64,000 nucleotides of DNA. It comes from an uncultured Clostridium sp. GTDB lineage: Bacteria > Bacillota > Clostridia > TANB77 > CAG-508. Each line of letters opens with the position of its first letter. Position 1 is the first letter of the stretch. The DNA is taken from contig USGY01000005.1 of NCBI GenBank assembly GCA_900554365.1, positions 7,465-71,464 of the forward strand, in the 5' to 3' direction. A program made the translations under genes and the position numbers. Positions 51,858-61,603 of the stretch are shown here, one piece after another. Below the pieces are notes generated by a model. That model was given only the letters and a program-made list of their open reading frames with translations, was not told where the DNA came from and did not search any database.

Positions 51858-52373
51858 ATGAATGCAATAGAAGGAAAGCATTTTAGTATTACAGACCCTG
51901 AAGGGATAAAAACTGTTATATATCAAGTTAATAAAACTAAAAAAGAATATTTAAAGCAATATCCTAAATATACAGTTGAAAGGCTTGACTATACAGAAGA
52001 AATTATAGGAAATTATAATAAAAAGACTTTTTATGTTGAAGATCCACAAAAAGACGGAAATCAATTGGTAATTTTATCTTTTGGACATGATAAAGTTGTT
52101 ATTAATAATGGAATTTTACTAAACGATGAAGTAAAAATAACAAAAAAGCCAACTCCGTTTAAGTTTAATACAATTTATTCAGAAAAACCTATGGAATATA
52201 AGGAATTTCAATATACACCAAATTTAAAGAGACCAATATCTATTATAGACCCAGAAACTACAGAAGAGATAAAACCTGTGCTTTATTATGATGAAAAAAC
52301 AAATGAAGTAAAAGGAAAATGTAAATTAAAGCCAAATAAATCTTATTTTGCGTTTGAAATAAGAGATGAATAG
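51858..52373 (+). CDS. Hypothetical protein, first gene of the T4CP operon
   Basis: 171 residues, not recognised. No signal peptide or membrane helix, so cytoplasmic or T4SS-exported. The sequence is strand-rich, with motifs FSITDPEGIKTVIYQV near the start, EDPQKDGNQLVILSFG in the middle and ISIIDPETTEEIKPVLYY later; the recurring ITDPE/IDPET may mark two related halves. It overlaps the next open frame slightly and the T4SS coupling ATPase lies two genes downstream. It is therefore a candidate substrate, chaperone or coupling adaptor. That is inference only. Confidence 0.55.
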   Translation: MNAIEGKHFSITDPEGIKTVIYQVNKTKKEYLKQYPKYTVERLDYTEEIIGNYNKKTFYVEDPQKDGNQLVILSFGHDKVVINNGILLNDEVKITKKPTPFKFNTIYSEKPMEYKEFQYTPNLKRPISIIDPETTEEIKPVLYYDEKTNEVKGKCKLKPNKSYFAFEIRDE

Positions 52374-52386
52374 GGAGGAATTGCGA

Positions 52387-52626
52387 ATGGCTCATAAAAA
52401 AGAAGATTACGTGGACAAACCGGCCGGAAAGGATGATGATTTTTCAGTTTTAGTAGCATCAATTGAGTTGCATGAACTTGATAAAGGTAAAGAACAAGTA
52501 AGAACAACAAAAAATACTAAAACAGAAGTACAAAATGCTACAAAAAGAGAAATAATAAGTACAGAATTAGCAGAAGGTGTTCGTATAGCAGTTCATGATA
52601 ATGTAAAAGAAGAAAAAGATAGATAA
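52387..52626 (+). CDS. Small acidic/charged hypothetical protein in the T4CP operon
   Basis: 79 residues, not recognised; no membrane helix. Highly charged: MAHKKEDYVDKPAGKDDDF, then a central amphipathic part with SVLVASIELHEL, ending in KREIISTELAEGVRIAVHD and a charged tail. The ATG at 52387 is 8 bases after GGGAGG, which overlaps the stop codon of the previous gene, so the two are coupled. Its size resembles secretion chaperones or adaptors that sit beside coupling proteins; not proven. Confidence 0.55.
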   Translation: MAHKKEDYVDKPAGKDDDFSVLVASIELHELDKGKEQVRTTKNTKTEVQNATKREIISTELAEGVRIAVHDNVKEEKDR

Positions 52627-52648
52627 TACAAAAGAGTAGGTGAATTGT

Positions 52649-54664
52649 ATGAATTACAAGATAGAAGGAGCAATAAGAAGAAATAGAAAAAACTTTATAA
52701 TATTTGCACTACTATGGCTATTTATAGCCATAGTATTTGTTGCGCCTATAAGTTATAGTTCTCATGTTGCAGGACAAAGTGGAAATTTTAATTTGGAAGT
52801 TTTTATAGAAACATTTGGAACATCCATTACTCATCCATTAACTGCATTTGGTAATATATTTACAAGTGGAGCTTTTGGTGATTATATTTCTCTACTACTA
52901 GTAGTTACAATATTTTATTCTATATTTTTCTTTATAGGATTCCTAAGATCAGCTCCTAAAAATGAATATTCAGATATTGAACATGGCTCTAGTGACTGGA
53001 GTCAAAGAGGAGAACAATATACAGTATTAAGTAAAAATAAAGGAATAATATTAGCAGAAGATAACTATTTGCCAGTAGATAAACGTGGAAATGTTAATGT
53101 ATTGGTAGTCGGTGGATCTGGATCTGGTAAATCAGCTTCATATTCAATTCCAAATGCACATCAATGTTTGGGATCATATATTTTTACAGACCCTAAAGGG
53201 GAATTATATGATAGAACTGCAGGATACTTAAAATCACAAGGATATGATATAAAAGTTTTAAATTTAGTTAGACCAGAATATAGTGATGGATATAATCCAT
53301 TATTACATATTTCATCAGAACTAGATGTTGATGTTATTGCCAATACTGTAGTAAAAGGACAACAATCAGAAAATGGTTCTGATCCATATTGGGATGATAT
53401 GGCAGAAATGTTATTAAAAGCATTAATATATTATTTAATTGCAACAAGACCAGAAGAAGAACAAAACTTGGCAAGTTGTGCCGAATTAGTAAGAGCTGCT
53501 AATAATAATGGAGGAAGTAACTTACTTACAGAATTAATTAATGAATTGCCATTAGACCATCCTGCAAGAATGTATTATAAATCTATTGAAATAGCACCAG
53601 AAAAAACATATAGTTCAATTTTGAGTTCTTTGCAATCAAAATTAGGAAAATTTGATTCTAAAGAAATTGCAGAATTGACTTCAACAGATACAATTGATTT
53701 TGAAGAAATCGGATCAAGAAAAACAGCAGTTTATGTTATATCATCAGATACACATACTGCATATGACTTTTTATTAACAATTTTCTTTTCACAAATGATA
53801 CAACAATTATATGATTTTGCTGACAAAAATGGTGGAAAGTTAAAAGAAAGAACATATTTTATATTAGACGAGTTTGCCAATATTGGTAAAATACCAGATT
53901 TTGATAAAAAAATATCAACATCAAGAAGTAGAGGAATATCATTTAGTGTTATTCTACAGAATATTGACCAGCTAGAAGCTGTATATGAAAAATCATATGA
54001 AACAATAATGGGTAACTGTGATACACATGTATTTTTAGGAAGTAACTCATTTAAAACTGTTGAATATTTTTCAAAGGCATTAGGAGAAAAAACAATTGAA
54101 AGAGACAGTACATCAATAAGCAGAGATAGACAGAACTGGAAAACAGGAAAATCTGTATCAGATCAAATTATGGCAAGAGCACTTATGACACCAGATGAAC
54201 TTCGTAGACTTGATAATGATGTATGTATAATTTTTGAAAAAGGAATAAAGCCTGTAAAGGCTAATAAATATTATTATTTCAAACATCGTATGGCAAAAGA
54301 AATGGCTGCTTTGGAAATAAGTCATAATGATATCGGAGAAATAAATAGAGGAGAATGGAGAAAGTTTAATCCATATAATCCATATGTTGAAGATGACAAA
54401 AAAGAAAAAGTAGATGATTTAAAAGTGGAATCATTAGATGATTTATTTGAAGATGATCCAGAGCCAAAAGAAAAAGAAAGTACACCTAAAACAGTAAAAC
54501 AAGAAAAGAAAGAGGAAATAAAACCGTTAGATTTATCAGATTTTGAAGATGCACCTGTTTTACCACAACAGGAAGAAAATAGTGCAGATGATGAATATGA
54601 TTTACAAAAAGAATTGGAAGCAAAATTTGATGAATTATTTGGACCAGCCGATGATAATAATTAA
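52649..54664 (+). CDS. VirD4/TraG-type T4SS coupling ATPase
   Basis: 671 residues. Two N-terminal membrane helices (about 17-37 and 75-98) are followed by a cytoplasmic ATPase of the T4SS-DNA-transfer class: Walker A VVGGSGSGKSASYSIPN (about 154-170), YIFTDPKGELYDRT, Walker B YFILDEFANIGKIPDF (about 406-421), and the SRSRGISFSVILQNIDQL block. Coupling proteins select DNA or protein substrates for the channel. The last 100 residues form a very acidic tail, rich in Asp/Glu and Pro, a plausible docking site. Start ATG 52649 follows AGTAGGTG. The channel genes are about 34 kb upstream. Confidence 0.92.
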   Translation: MNYKIEGAIRRNRKNFIIFALLWLFIAIVFVAPISYSSHVAGQSGNFNLEVFIETFGTSITHPLTAFGNIFTSGAFGDYISLLLVVTIFYSIFFFIGFLRSAPKNEYSDIEHGSSDWSQRGEQYTVLSKNKGIILAEDNYLPVDKRGNVNVLVVGGSGSGKSASYSIPNAHQCLGSYIFTDPKGELYDRTAGYLKSQGYDIKVLNLVRPEYSDGYNPLLHISSELDVDVIANTVVKGQQSENGSDPYWDDMAEMLLKALIYYLIATRPEEEQNLASCAELVRAANNNGGSNLLTELINELPLDHPARMYYKSIEIAPEKTYSSILSSLQSKLGKFDSKEIAELTSTDTIDFEEIGSRKTAVYVISSDTHTAYDFLLTIFFSQMIQQLYDFADKNGGKLKERTYFILDEFANIGKIPDFDKKISTSRSRGISFSVILQNIDQLEAVYEKSYETIMGNCDTHVFLGSNSFKTVEYFSKALGEKTIERDSTSISRDRQNWKTGKSVSDQIMARALMTPDELRRLDNDVCIIFEKGIKPVKANKYYYFKHRMAKEMAALEISHNDIGEINRGEWRKFNPYNPYVEDDKKEKVDDLKVESLDDLFEDDPEPKEKESTPKTVKQEKKEEIKPLDLSDFEDAPVLPQQEENSADDEYDLQKELEAKFDELFGPADDNN

Positions 54665-54667
54665 AAT

Positions 54668-54709
54668 AAAAATAGAACTTCAAGTTTTAATTCTTGAAGT
54701 TCTATTTTT
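54668..54709 (+). terminator. Terminator of the T4SS coupling operon
   Basis: Perfect 17-bp stem AAAAATAGAACTTCAAG / CTTGAAGTTCTATTTTT with an 8-base loop. Confidence 0.9.
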
Positions 54710-54716
54710 ATTTAGG

Positions 54717-54745
54717 TTGAAAAAGATTATAATAAGTAGTAAAAT
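54717..54745 (+). promoter_or_regulatory. Promoter of the sbcD-sbcC-like pair
   Basis: TTGAAA (54717-54722), 17-base spacer, TAAAAT (54740-54745). Confidence 0.55.
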
Positions 54746-54784
54746 ATCAAAGAACATAAGTAAAATAAAATTAAGGAGAAACAT

Positions 54785-55867
54785 ATGAAATTTGTACATA
54801 TAGCAGATATGCATTTTGATAGTCCATTTGTAAATTTATCAGATAAAGGAATAATGGGTGATTTACGAAGACTAGAACAAAGAAAAGTATTTAAGAAAAT
54901 AATTGAATTTATAAAGGAAAATAAAATTAAATATTTTTTTATTTCAGGTGATTTATATGAACATAAATGTATAAGACAATCAACGATAGAATATATAAAC
55001 AAATTATTTGAAGAAATTCCTGAAACTAAAATATTTATATCACCAGGAAATCATGATCCTTTTACTAAAAATTCTTATTATAGTAAATTTAATTGGAGTA
55101 AAAATGTAAAAATATTTGGACCAAAATTAGAAAAAATAGAAACAGATGAAGCAGATATATATGGTTATGGCTTTGATGATTTTTATTGTTCAAATTGTGG
55201 GATAGATGATTTTGAAATAGAAAATAAAGAAAAAACAAATATATTAATAATACATGGAACAGTTGATGGAGCAACTGCAGAAGAAATGCAATATAATTCA
55301 ATGTCAAAAAAAATGCTAGAGAATAAAGGATTTGATTATGTTGCATTAGGACATATCCATAAATTAGATTATAATTCAAAAGAAAACCAGAGAATAGTAT
55401 ATCCAGGATCAACTGTATCACTTGGATTTGATGAATTAGGTAAACATGGAATGATAGTTGGAAATATAGAAAATGAAAAAATAAAATTAGAATTTATTCC
55501 ATTAGATGATGAACAATTCACAATAAAAGAATTAAATGTGGATAACATTCATTCAAAAGAGGAATTAATAGAAAATATAAATGATTTAGAAATTCCTGAA
55601 AATGAATATGTTGAAATTGTATTAAAAGGTAACAGAAATTTTGAAATAAATAAATATGATATTTTAAAATTTATTTCAAATTCATATATAATAAAAATAA
55701 AAGATCAAACTAAAATTGCATATGATTTAGAAAAATTAGAAAATGAAAATACATTAAGAGGATTATTTATAAAAGAGATGAATAAAAAACTGAAAAATGC
55801 TAAAACAGAAGAAGAAAAAAAGATAATAGAAAAATCAATAGAAATTGGTTTAGAAGCTTTAGAATAG
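54785..55867 (+). CDS. SbcD/Mre11-like (YhaO-type) metallophosphoesterase
   Basis: 360 residues. Calcineurin-type metal motifs in order: HIADMHFDSPF (about 5-15), FISGDLYEHK (about 56-65), SPGNHDPF (about 85-92), IIHGTVDG and VALGHIHKLDY (about 187-197). Mre11/SbcD nucleases process DNA ends with an SMC-like partner. The partner follows after 10 bases. Gene order and the partner's hydrophobic hairpin resemble Bacillus YhaO-YhaN more than SbcD-SbcC. Confidence 0.88.
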   Translation: MKFVHIADMHFDSPFVNLSDKGIMGDLRRLEQRKVFKKIIEFIKENKIKYFFISGDLYEHKCIRQSTIEYINKLFEEIPETKIFISPGNHDPFTKNSYYSKFNWSKNVKIFGPKLEKIETDEADIYGYGFDDFYCSNCGIDDFEIENKEKTNILIIHGTVDGATAEEMQYNSMSKKMLENKGFDYVALGHIHKLDYNSKENQRIVYPGSTVSLGFDELGKHGMIVGNIENEKIKLEFIPLDDEQFTIKELNVDNIHSKEELIENINDLEIPENEYVEIVLKGNRNFEINKYDILKFISNSYIIKIKDQTKIAYDLEKLENENTLRGLFIKEMNKKLKNAKTEEEKKIIEKSIEIGLEALE

Positions 55868-55877
55868 AGGTGATATT

Positions 55878-57845
55878 TTGAAAATAAATAATATAAAAAT
55901 AAATTCATATGGAAAATTAAAAGAAAAAGAAATTAAATTAAAAGATGTAATAAATATTTTATATGGAAAAAATGAAGCAGGAAAATCAACATTATTAAGA
56001 TTTATAATTAATTCATTTTATGGAATATCCAAAAATAAAAAAGGAAAAGAATATTCAGATTATGAAAAATATTTACCATGGTCAGGAGAAGATTTTTCAG
56101 GAAAAATAGAATATGAATTAGATAATAAAAATAAATATGAAATATATAGAGATTTTAAAAAGAAAAATCCGCAAATATTTAACGAAAAAATGGAGGATAT
56201 TTCAAAAGAATTTAATATAGATAAAAATAAAGGAAATGAATTTTTTTATGAACAAACAAAAGTAGATGAAGATTTATTTTTATCAACTGTTGTTGTTTCT
56301 CAACAAGAAGTAAAATTAGAAAAAAATCAACAAAATATGTTAATACAAAAAATAGCTAATCTAGTTGGAACAGGAGAGGATAATGTTTCATATAAAAGGG
56401 CTTTAGATAGAATAAATAGAAGGCAATTAGATGAAGTCGGAACTGAAAGGTCTAGGGAAAAGCCAATAAACATAGTTAGTAGAAAAATTAATGAATTAGA
56501 AAATGAACAGATAGAATTAGAAAAATATGGTGACATAAAATATGAAATAGAAGATAAAAAGAATGATTTAAAAAGAGTAATAATAGATTTAGAAAACGAA
56601 AATGATTTTCTAAAAGAAATCAATTTAGTTGATGAAAAAGAAAAAATAGAACAAGAAAAAATAAAAATACAAGAAAATATAAAAAATGAAAATGAAGAAA
56701 AAATAAATTTATTAAATAATAAAATAAATGAAATAAAAAATAATAATAGAAATATTTTAGATGAAAATAATTATAATAATAAAAATAAAATAAAAAAAAT
56801 AAATGAAGAAAAAAATAAATTAACAAAAAAAATAATTTTATTATCAATAATTATTTTAATAATAAATATTTTACAATTTATTTTAATAAAAAATAAATTA
56901 ATTAATTATATTTTTCTTCTTACAGTACCAATGCTTTTAATTTTTTATATTTATTCTAAAAATAAATTAAATAAAAAAATAAAAGAACAAGAAAAAATAG
57001 AAAAAGACAATCAAGAAATAGAAGAAAAAATAAATTCAGAAATAAATAATATAAATCAAGAAATAAATTTATTAACAAATAATAATAAAACAACAGATGA
57101 AAAAATAATTAATTTAAAAAATAATTTTAATTTGAAAATTAATTTAGAAAAAGAAAAAATAAAAAATAAATATTTAAATAAAATAGAAAAAAATAAAATA
57201 AATAATTTAATTAATTTAAAAAATATAAATTATGAAATAAATAATTTACAAAATAAAATAAATAATAAAAAAATAGAATTGCATCAGCTTGAATTAGATC
57301 AAAAAAATATTGAACCTAAGTTAGATAATTTATCAAAAATTCAAGAAGAATTGGTTAACAATAAAGATAGAATGTCAACCTTGCAAAATTTAAACATGAG
57401 TTTTGAACTTGCAAAACAAGTCTTAGAAAATTCTTATGACAAAATGAAAAACACAGTAACCCCTAAGTTTACACAGGAATTATCTAAGAATATTGATAAC
57501 ATTACAGCAGGAAAATATACTAATTTAATGTTTAATGATGAAGAAGGATTAATAGTTGAAACTGAAAATGGAAATTATGTCCCAGCATCAAGATTAAGCA
57601 TAGGAACTATAGATCAATTATATTTATCATTAAGATTATCAATGATAGAAGAATTATCAGAAGAAAAAATGCCAATAATATTAGACGAGGCATTTGCATA
57701 TTATGATGAACAAAGATTAGCTAATATTTTAAAATATTTAAATGAAAAATATTCAAGCCATCAAGTAATTTTATTTACTTGTACTCAAAGAGAAAAAAAT
57801 ATATTAAATAAGGAAAATATAGAATGTAATGTGATTTCCTTGTAA
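55878..57845 (+). CDS. SbcC/Rad50-like (YhaN-type) ATPase with a membrane hairpin
   Basis: 655 residues. SMC-like layout: N-terminal Walker A LYGKNEAGKSTLLRF (about 29-43), long Lys/Glu/Asn/Ile coiled coils (about 195-310 and 365-470), and the C-terminal signature SRLSIGTIDQLYLSLRLS and Walker B PIILDEAFAYYD. Between the coils, about 315-360, are two strongly hydrophobic segments (ILLSIIILIINILQFILI and YIFLLTVPMLLIFYIY), which would place the tip of the coil in the membrane. No zinc hook is seen. Start is TTG 55878 behind GAGGTGAT. Confidence 0.83.
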   Translation: MKINNIKINSYGKLKEKEIKLKDVINILYGKNEAGKSTLLRFIINSFYGISKNKKGKEYSDYEKYLPWSGEDFSGKIEYELDNKNKYEIYRDFKKKNPQIFNEKMEDISKEFNIDKNKGNEFFYEQTKVDEDLFLSTVVVSQQEVKLEKNQQNMLIQKIANLVGTGEDNVSYKRALDRINRRQLDEVGTERSREKPINIVSRKINELENEQIELEKYGDIKYEIEDKKNDLKRVIIDLENENDFLKEINLVDEKEKIEQEKIKIQENIKNENEEKINLLNNKINEIKNNNRNILDENNYNNKNKIKKINEEKNKLTKKIILLSIIILIINILQFILIKNKLINYIFLLTVPMLLIFYIYSKNKLNKKIKEQEKIEKDNQEIEEKINSEINNINQEINLLTNNNKTTDEKIINLKNNFNLKINLEKEKIKNKYLNKIEKNKINNLINLKNINYEINNLQNKINNKKIELHQLELDQKNIEPKLDNLSKIQEELVNNKDRMSTLQNLNMSFELAKQVLENSYDKMKNTVTPKFTQELSKNIDNITAGKYTNLMFNDEEGLIVETENGNYVPASRLSIGTIDQLYLSLRLSMIEELSEEKMPIILDEAFAYYDEQRLANILKYLNEKYSSHQVILFTCTQREKNILNKENIECNVISL

Positions 57846-57868
57846 ATGGTGAGAAAATGTAGTATAAT
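57840..57868 (+). promoter_or_regulatory. Promoter of prfA
   Basis: TTGTAA (57840-57845, overlapping the stop codon of the previous gene), 17-base spacer, TATAAT (57863-57868). Confidence 0.5.
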
Positions 57869-57911
57869 AAGCTAGAGACAAAAAAGTAAATAAATAAAAA
57901 GGAGAATTTTT

Positions 57912-58973
57912 ATGTTTGAAAAATTAGAAGCAGTTGAAAAAAGATACGAAGAATTAACTAAAGAGATATCAGATCCAAACTTGATTGCTGATCAAGCAAA
58001 TTGGCAAAAAGCAATGAAAGAGCATGCAAGTATCGAAGAAGTTGTTCTAAAATTTCGTGAATATAAAAAAATAAAACAAGCAATGGATGAAGCTGAAGAA
58101 TTAATGCAAGATCCAGAAATGAAAGAATTAGCTGAAGCTGAATATTATGATAATAAAGAAAAATTACCTAAAATAGAAGAAGAATTAAAATTTTTATTAA
58201 TTCCTAAAGACCCGGATGATGATAAAAATATAATATGTGAAATTAGAGCTGGAGCCGGAGGAGAAGAAGCAGCTTTATTTGCAGGAACATTGTTTAGAAT
58301 GTATACAATGTATGCTGAGAAAAAACATTGGAAATTAGAAATTTTAAATGAAAATGAAACAGGGCTTGGTGGATATAAAGAAATTTCATTTATGATAACT
58401 GGAAAAGGAGTATATAGCAGATTAAAATTTGAGAGTGGTGTTCATAGAGTACAAAGAGTTCCAGATACTGAAAGTAGTGGAAGAATACATACATCAACTG
58501 TAACAGTTGCGATGTTACCTGTTGTAGAAGATGTAGAAATACATATAAATCCAGCAGATATAAAAATGGAAGTATTTAGATCATCAGGTGCAGGTGGACA
58601 GCACATAAATAAAACATCATCTGCAGTAAGATTAATACATATCCCAACAGGAATTACAGTAGAATGTCAAACAGAAAGATCACAATTCCAAAATAGAGAT
58701 AATGCTATGAGAATGCTTAGAACAAAATTATATAAAATAGAAAAAGAAAAACAAGATAATGAAATATCAAGCGCAAGAAAATCTCAAGTAGGTTCTGGAG
58801 ATAGAAGTGAAAAAATAAGAACTTATAATTATCCTCAAGGCAGAATTACAGATCACAGAATTGGAATGAGTATTTATCAAATGGAAAACTTCTTAAATGG
58901 TGATTTAGATGAAATGATAGACAATTTAATTGCCGCAGATAGAGCAGAAAAATTAAAAGGTGACGAAGAATAA
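57912..58973 (+). CDS. prfA: PrfA, peptide chain release factor 1
   Basis: 353 residues, full length. Recognises UAA/UAG stops. Catalytic GGQ is in SSGAGGQHINKTSSAVRL (Gln about 230). The anticodon-like tripeptide region is VHRVQRVPDTESSGRIHTS, with PDT in place of the PAT/PET of other RF1 proteins. The C-terminal NYPQGRITDHRIG is typical of RF1. AAAGGAG is 7-8 bases upstream of the start. prmC is not adjacent. Confidence 0.97.
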   Translation: MFEKLEAVEKRYEELTKEISDPNLIADQANWQKAMKEHASIEEVVLKFREYKKIKQAMDEAEELMQDPEMKELAEAEYYDNKEKLPKIEEELKFLLIPKDPDDDKNIICEIRAGAGGEEAALFAGTLFRMYTMYAEKKHWKLEILNENETGLGGYKEISFMITGKGVYSRLKFESGVHRVQRVPDTESSGRIHTSTVTVAMLPVVEDVEIHINPADIKMEVFRSSGAGGQHINKTSSAVRLIHIPTGITVECQTERSQFQNRDNAMRMLRTKLYKIEKEKQDNEISSARKSQVGSGDRSEKIRTYNYPQGRITDHRIGMSIYQMENFLNGDLDEMIDNLIAADRAEKLKGDEE

Positions 58974-58988
58974 GATTAAATAAAATCT

Positions 58989-59029
58989 AAAAAAGTATGT
59001 ATATTAATGAAATATATATACTTTTTTTA
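58989..59029 (+). terminator. Terminator of prfA
   Basis: Stem AAAAAGTATGTATATT / AATATATATACTTTTT (one mismatch), 4-5-base loop, T run. Confidence 0.8.
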
Positions 59030-59064
59030 TGCGAAAAAATGTTCAAAACTAAAATAAAATTATA

Positions 59065-59093
59065 TTGACTTTTAGTATATCAACATATATAAT
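59065..59093 (+). promoter_or_regulatory. Promoter of pcrA
   Basis: TTGACT (59065-59070), 17-base spacer, TATAAT (59088-59093), 52 bases before the start codon. Confidence 0.65.
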
Positions 59094-59145
59094 TTAACAA
59101 GACTTTTTAAAGATATAAAATATCAAAAACGAAAGGAAGTTATAA

Positions 59146-61470
59146 ATGGAAGACATATTAAAAGGATTAAATAATAAGCAATATGAAGCAGTAACAACAA
59201 CAGAAGGTCCATGCTTGGTAATAGCTGGAGCTGGTAGTGGAAAAACAAAAGTATTAACACATAAAATTGCATATTTAATGCAAGAAAAAGGTGTAAAACC
59301 ATGGGATATAATAGCTATAACATTTACAAATAAAGCAGCAAATGAAATGAAAGAAAGAATTGCTAATTTAGTAGGAGAATCAGCAAAAGATATATGGATG
59401 GGAACATTCCATTCAATTTGTGTAAGAATCTTAAGAAGATTTATAGATAGAATAGGTTTTGAAACATCATTTATAATTTTTGATAGTTCTGATCAAAAAA
59501 CATTGGTAAAAAATTGCTTAAAAGACTTATCAATAGATGATAAAATGTTTAATGATAGAGCTGTTTTGTCAGAAATAAGTAATGCCAAGAATGAAATGTT
59601 AGACCCAAGTGAATATCAAGCAAAAGTTATGGGAGATTTTAGAAAAGAAAAAATAGCCACAGTTTATGAATTATATCAAAAAAGATTAAAAGAAAATAAC
59701 GCAATTGATTTTGATGATATAATAAATTATACGATAAAAATTTTAACAGAAAATGAAGATATAAGAGAATATTATTGTAATAAATTTAAATATGTATTAG
59801 TAGACGAATATCAGGATACAAATAAGGCTCAATTTACATTAGTTACAATTTTAGCATCAGTATATAAAAATATAACGGTTGTTGGTGATAATGATCAGGG
59901 AATTTACAGCTTTAGGGGAGCCGATATATCTAATATCTTAAATTTTGAAAAAGATTTTCCAGGAACAAAAATAATAAAATTAGAACAAAATTATCGTTGT
60001 ACAGGAAATATATTGAAAGCTGCAAATGCAGTAATAAAACATAATGAAGTAAAATATAAAAAAGCATTGTGGACAGAAAATGAAGAAGGAAGCTTACCTC
60101 AGGTATATCAAGCTAAAAATGAGTATGATGAGGGAGCATATATAGTAGAACAAATAGAACATTTAAAAAGAGAAGAATATTATAAATATTCTGATTTTGC
60201 CGTTTTATATAGAATGAATACACAATCAAGAGCAATAGAAGATATTTTAAGAAGAGAAAATATTCCATATAAAATTATAGGTGGATTAAAATTCTATGAA
60301 AGAAAAGAAATAAAAGATACAATATCATATTTAAGATTAATTCAAAATCCAAATGATAATTTAAGTTTAAGAAGAATAATAAACGAACCTAAGCGTGGAA
60401 TTGGAAAAACAAGTTTAGATAAAATAGAAGCATTATCAAATGAAACTGAAGTCTCAATGTATGAAATAATAAAAAGAGCAGACGAATTTGGATTAAATAG
60501 AGTATTTTTGAATTCAAGAGAATTCATTAATGCAATTGAAGAATTAAGAACTAAAAAAGATGAATTACCAGTATCAGAATTAATTAAACAAACATTAAAA
60601 TTAACAGGATATACAAAGGCTTTAGAAAATGAAAATACAATAGAAGCAGAAAATAGGTTAGAAAACTTAGATGAATTTTTAACTGTTGCTATAGAATTTG
60701 AAGAGGAAGAAGCAGAAAATGGTTTAAGTCAGTTCTTAGAGGGAATCACATTATCTAGCGATATAGATAATTTAGAAGAAGGGGACGATTTTGTTACTTT
60801 AATGACATTACATAGTGCAAAAGGGTTAGAGTTCCCAGTAGTATTTTTAGTTGGCATGGAAGAAGGAATATTCCCAGGATATAAGTCAATATCAGAACCT
60901 CAAGAATTGGAAGAAGAAAGACGTTTATGTTATGTTGGTATAACAAGAGCAAAAGAAAAATTATTTTTAACTTGTAGTAAACAACGTACAATATTTGGTT
61001 CTACAAGTTATAATCAAACATCAAGATTTTTAAAAGAAATTCCAGAAGAATTATTAGATGGATATGAAGAAGCATTTGGAGAAACAAGTAATAAAGAAAG
61101 TATGTTAAAAAATAGTGATTCAAAATATAGTTGGACATACGGAAATAAGAATTCTTCAAGAAGTGGAAATTTAAAAACATATAAAATTGATAGTAAAGAA
61201 GCAGCTGAAACTGTGGCTGGTAAGACAAATGGATTTGCATTTAGAACAGCTGAAAGCTTTTTAAATAATTTAAATAAAAAATCATCAAACTCTGCTGTTG
61301 ATTTATCAAAATATAAAGCTGGAATAAGAATATTCCATAAAAAATTCGGTGAAGGAACAATAAGCAAAGTCGAACCAGAAGGCGAAGACTTAAAAGTTGA
61401 TATAGACTTTGATAAAGTTGGACATAAAAGATTAATGGCTAAATTTGCTAATTTGGAAATAGTATCATAA
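59146..61470 (+). CDS. pcrA: PcrA/UvrD-type DNA helicase
   Basis: 774 residues, superfamily 1A 3'-5' helicase. Motifs: Q-motif LNNKQYEAV, Walker A VIAGAGSGKTKVL (about 25-37), TFTNKAANEMKER, Walker B VLVDEYQDTNKAQ (about 220-232), VGDNDQGIYSFRGAD, LEQNYRC, TLMTLHSAKGLEFPVVFL and CYVGITRAKEKLFL. The C-terminal Tudor-like end with GIRIFHKKFGEGTI, which contacts RNA polymerase in PcrA, is present. PcrA handles nucleotide excision repair and removes RecA or RNA polymerase. Monocistronic; ligA is not adjacent. Confidence 0.95.
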   Translation: MEDILKGLNNKQYEAVTTTEGPCLVIAGAGSGKTKVLTHKIAYLMQEKGVKPWDIIAITFTNKAANEMKERIANLVGESAKDIWMGTFHSICVRILRRFIDRIGFETSFIIFDSSDQKTLVKNCLKDLSIDDKMFNDRAVLSEISNAKNEMLDPSEYQAKVMGDFRKEKIATVYELYQKRLKENNAIDFDDIINYTIKILTENEDIREYYCNKFKYVLVDEYQDTNKAQFTLVTILASVYKNITVVGDNDQGIYSFRGADISNILNFEKDFPGTKIIKLEQNYRCTGNILKAANAVIKHNEVKYKKALWTENEEGSLPQVYQAKNEYDEGAYIVEQIEHLKREEYYKYSDFAVLYRMNTQSRAIEDILRRENIPYKIIGGLKFYERKEIKDTISYLRLIQNPNDNLSLRRIINEPKRGIGKTSLDKIEALSNETEVSMYEIIKRADEFGLNRVFLNSREFINAIEELRTKKDELPVSELIKQTLKLTGYTKALENENTIEAENRLENLDEFLTVAIEFEEEEAENGLSQFLEGITLSSDIDNLEEGDDFVTLMTLHSAKGLEFPVVFLVGMEEGIFPGYKSISEPQELEEERRLCYVGITRAKEKLFLTCSKQRTIFGSTSYNQTSRFLKEIPEELLDGYEEAFGETSNKESMLKNSDSKYSWTYGNKNSSRSGNLKTYKIDSKEAAETVAGKTNGFAFRTAESFLNNLNKKSSNSAVDLSKYKAGIRIFHKKFGEGTISKVEPEGEDLKVDIDFDKVGHKRLMAKFANLEIVS

Positions 61471-61485
61471 AAATTTAAAAAATAG

Positions 61486-61534
61486 AAATTGAGTAAAATT
61501 TAAGAAAAAACTTAAAAATTACTCAATTTTTTTT
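61486..61534 (+). terminator. Terminator of pcrA
   Basis: Outer 11-bp stem AAATTGAGTAA / TTACTCAATTT, inner TTTAAG / CTTAAA, then a run of T. Confidence 0.82.
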
Positions 61535-61603
61535 ATATAGAATAAAATTTAAAAAAAAGTAAAGAATAAGAATATAAATAAAATGAAAGGAATGATATAT
61601 AAA

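Noticed and set aside
54543..54788. Plus-strand ORF overlapping the end of the T4CP gene
   Set aside because: It is an out-of-frame reading of the acidic tail and of the terminator hairpin, and would end in the next gene's Shine-Dalgarno.
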